A program made the translations under genes and the position numbers. A DNA stretch of 13,571 nt from Bacteroidales bacterium (GTDB lineage: Bacteria; Bacteroidota; Bacteroidia; Bacteroidales; UBA7960), in the NCBI GenBank assembly GCA_003555385.1, contig PWHO01000211.1, positions 1 to 13,571 of the forward strand, written 5' to 3'. Shown piece after piece: positions 12,899 through 13,571 of the stretch (positions are counted from its first letter, which is position 1; each line of letters starts with the position of its first letter). The notes below the pieces were generated by a model. It saw nothing but the letters and a program-made list of their open reading frames with translations. It was not told the origin of the DNA and did no database searches.

Positions 12899-13571
12899 AT
12901 GCTTTTTTCCCGATCAATGACCCAAAAACTTTTGCCGGTTGTTTTTTTGTTGATGGCAGCTGTTGCTTCTTTTGCACAGGAGCGGCGAGCCATGACATTG
13001 GAAGATGTGATGGGCTTCCATCACATTGACTCACGAACCATTAACCATGACGGCAGCTGGGTGGCTTATGCCGCTTCACCGGATCGTGGCGATGGATATG
13101 GCGTCCTGGTTTCTGCCGATGGCAGGAGAGAACATGAACTTCCCCGCGGGGTGAGCCCCCGGTTTTCCGATGGCGGAGGATGGGTGTTGTTTACCCAGGT
13201 TCCTCCTTTTGCCGAAACGGAAGGGGTGCGTTCTGCTGACAGGCCCAACAACGATGTGGTGCTGATCCGAACCAGTGACCGCCAGGAGACGCTGTTTGAA
13301 GATGTGCGGCAAGCCCGTTTCAGTGAAAGCCGCGATTTTTTGTTTGTCCATCACCAGGTGGTTGAAAACGAAGAACTTTCCGATGAAGAAAATGAAAAGC
13401 TGAAAGATGCCGGTGCGCCCTTGTATGTGGAAGACTTGCAGGGAAATACGGCAACCACGCTTGATTTTGTGGACTCATGGACGGTCGACAGTATGGCCAC
13501 AACCCTGGTGTTTACCAAGAAAGACACCCTTGATGCCAATAATGGCTTATACGCCCTTTCGCTGGACGACC
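12899..13571 (+). CDS. Secreted S9 family (prolyl oligopeptidase-like) peptidase, N-terminal part
   Basis: The frame is open from ATG 12899 to the window end (224 codons, no stop). It begins with a signal peptide: basic MLFSRSMTQK, hydrophobic LLPVVFLLMAAVASFA, and a likely cleavage before QE. A second Met (12917) would also give a good signal peptide. The mature start, MTLEDVMGFHHIDSRTINHDGSWVA, followed by short beta-rich stretches such as SPRFSDGGGWVLFTQVPP and LYVEDLQGNTATTLDFVDSW, looks like the N-terminal propeller of S9 peptidases of Bacteroidota. The catalytic alpha/beta-hydrolase domain would lie beyond the window, so activity cannot be judged. Divergent from the aromatic operon and probably functionally unrelated. 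Confidence in a secreted protein is high; in the S9 family it is moderate. Confidence 0.72.
   Translation, partial: MLFSRSMTQKLLPVVFLLMAAVASFAQERRAMTLEDVMGFHHIDSRTINHDGSWVAYAASPDRGDGYGVLVSADGRREHELPRGVSPRFSDGGGWVLFTQVPPFAETEGVRSADRPNNDVVLIRTSDRQETLFEDVRQARFSESRDFLFVHHQVVENEELSDEENEKLKDAGAPLYVEDLQGNTATTLDFVDSWTVDSMATTLVFTKKDTLDANNGLYALSLDD

Overview
The window is a stretch of Bacteroidota-type chromosome that carries two amino-acid biosynthesis clusters on the minus strand and the start of an unrelated secreted peptidase gene on the plus strand. A Bacteroidota host is inferred from promoter-like sequences of the form TTTG-N18-TAnnTTTG (his promoter, 6313-6344), from the TTGGTT-rich intergenic repeats, and from the protein families. 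The genus cannot be read from the sequence; an environmental member of the Bacteroidales/Marinilabiliales is a guess.

In transcription order (right to left), the aromatic cluster is: a Tyr-rich leader peptide with an intrinsic terminator (12577-12716), tyrA, a DAHP synthase of the KDO8PS-like type, aroB, aroE, aroA and aroC (6456-12566). These cover entry into the shikimate pathway, chorismate formation and the tyrosine branch. Dehydroquinase, shikimate kinase and chorismate mutase are not in the window. Next comes the histidine cluster: a promoter, two consecutive His-rich leader peptides each followed by an intrinsic terminator (5931-6292), then hisG, hisD, a hisC-hisB fusion, hisH, hisA and the first nine codons of hisF at the left edge. 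hisI/hisE and a histidinol-phosphatase are not seen.

The most notable content is regulatory. Three small leader ORFs, too short for ordinary gene calling, read as stalling peptides: IHHLHHH, THHTHHVHHL and YYISYYYYFF. Each is followed by a GC-rich hairpin with a T tract on the coding strand just before the structural genes. Sequence complementary to part of each hairpin lies at or near the end of the leader ORF. This is the architecture of ribosome-mediated transcription attenuation. The his operon appears to have two such attenuators in series, which I do not know to be a described arrangement.

Other oddities are four palindromic GACCCCnnCGGGGTC elements translated in frame as an N-terminal Thr-Pro-Lys-Gly-Ser repeat on HisD (two more copies lie in the adjacent spacer), a HisC-HisB fusion, an AroE with a C-terminal tail of about 50 residues, a DAHP synthase without the usual C-terminal chorismate mutase, a three-copy 46-bp tandem repeat between aroA and aroC, and a roughly 60-bp dispersed repeat present in both the hisA-hisF and hisD-hisG spacers. 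At the right end the divergent plus-strand gene begins with a signal peptide and a propeller-like region typical of S9 peptidases.
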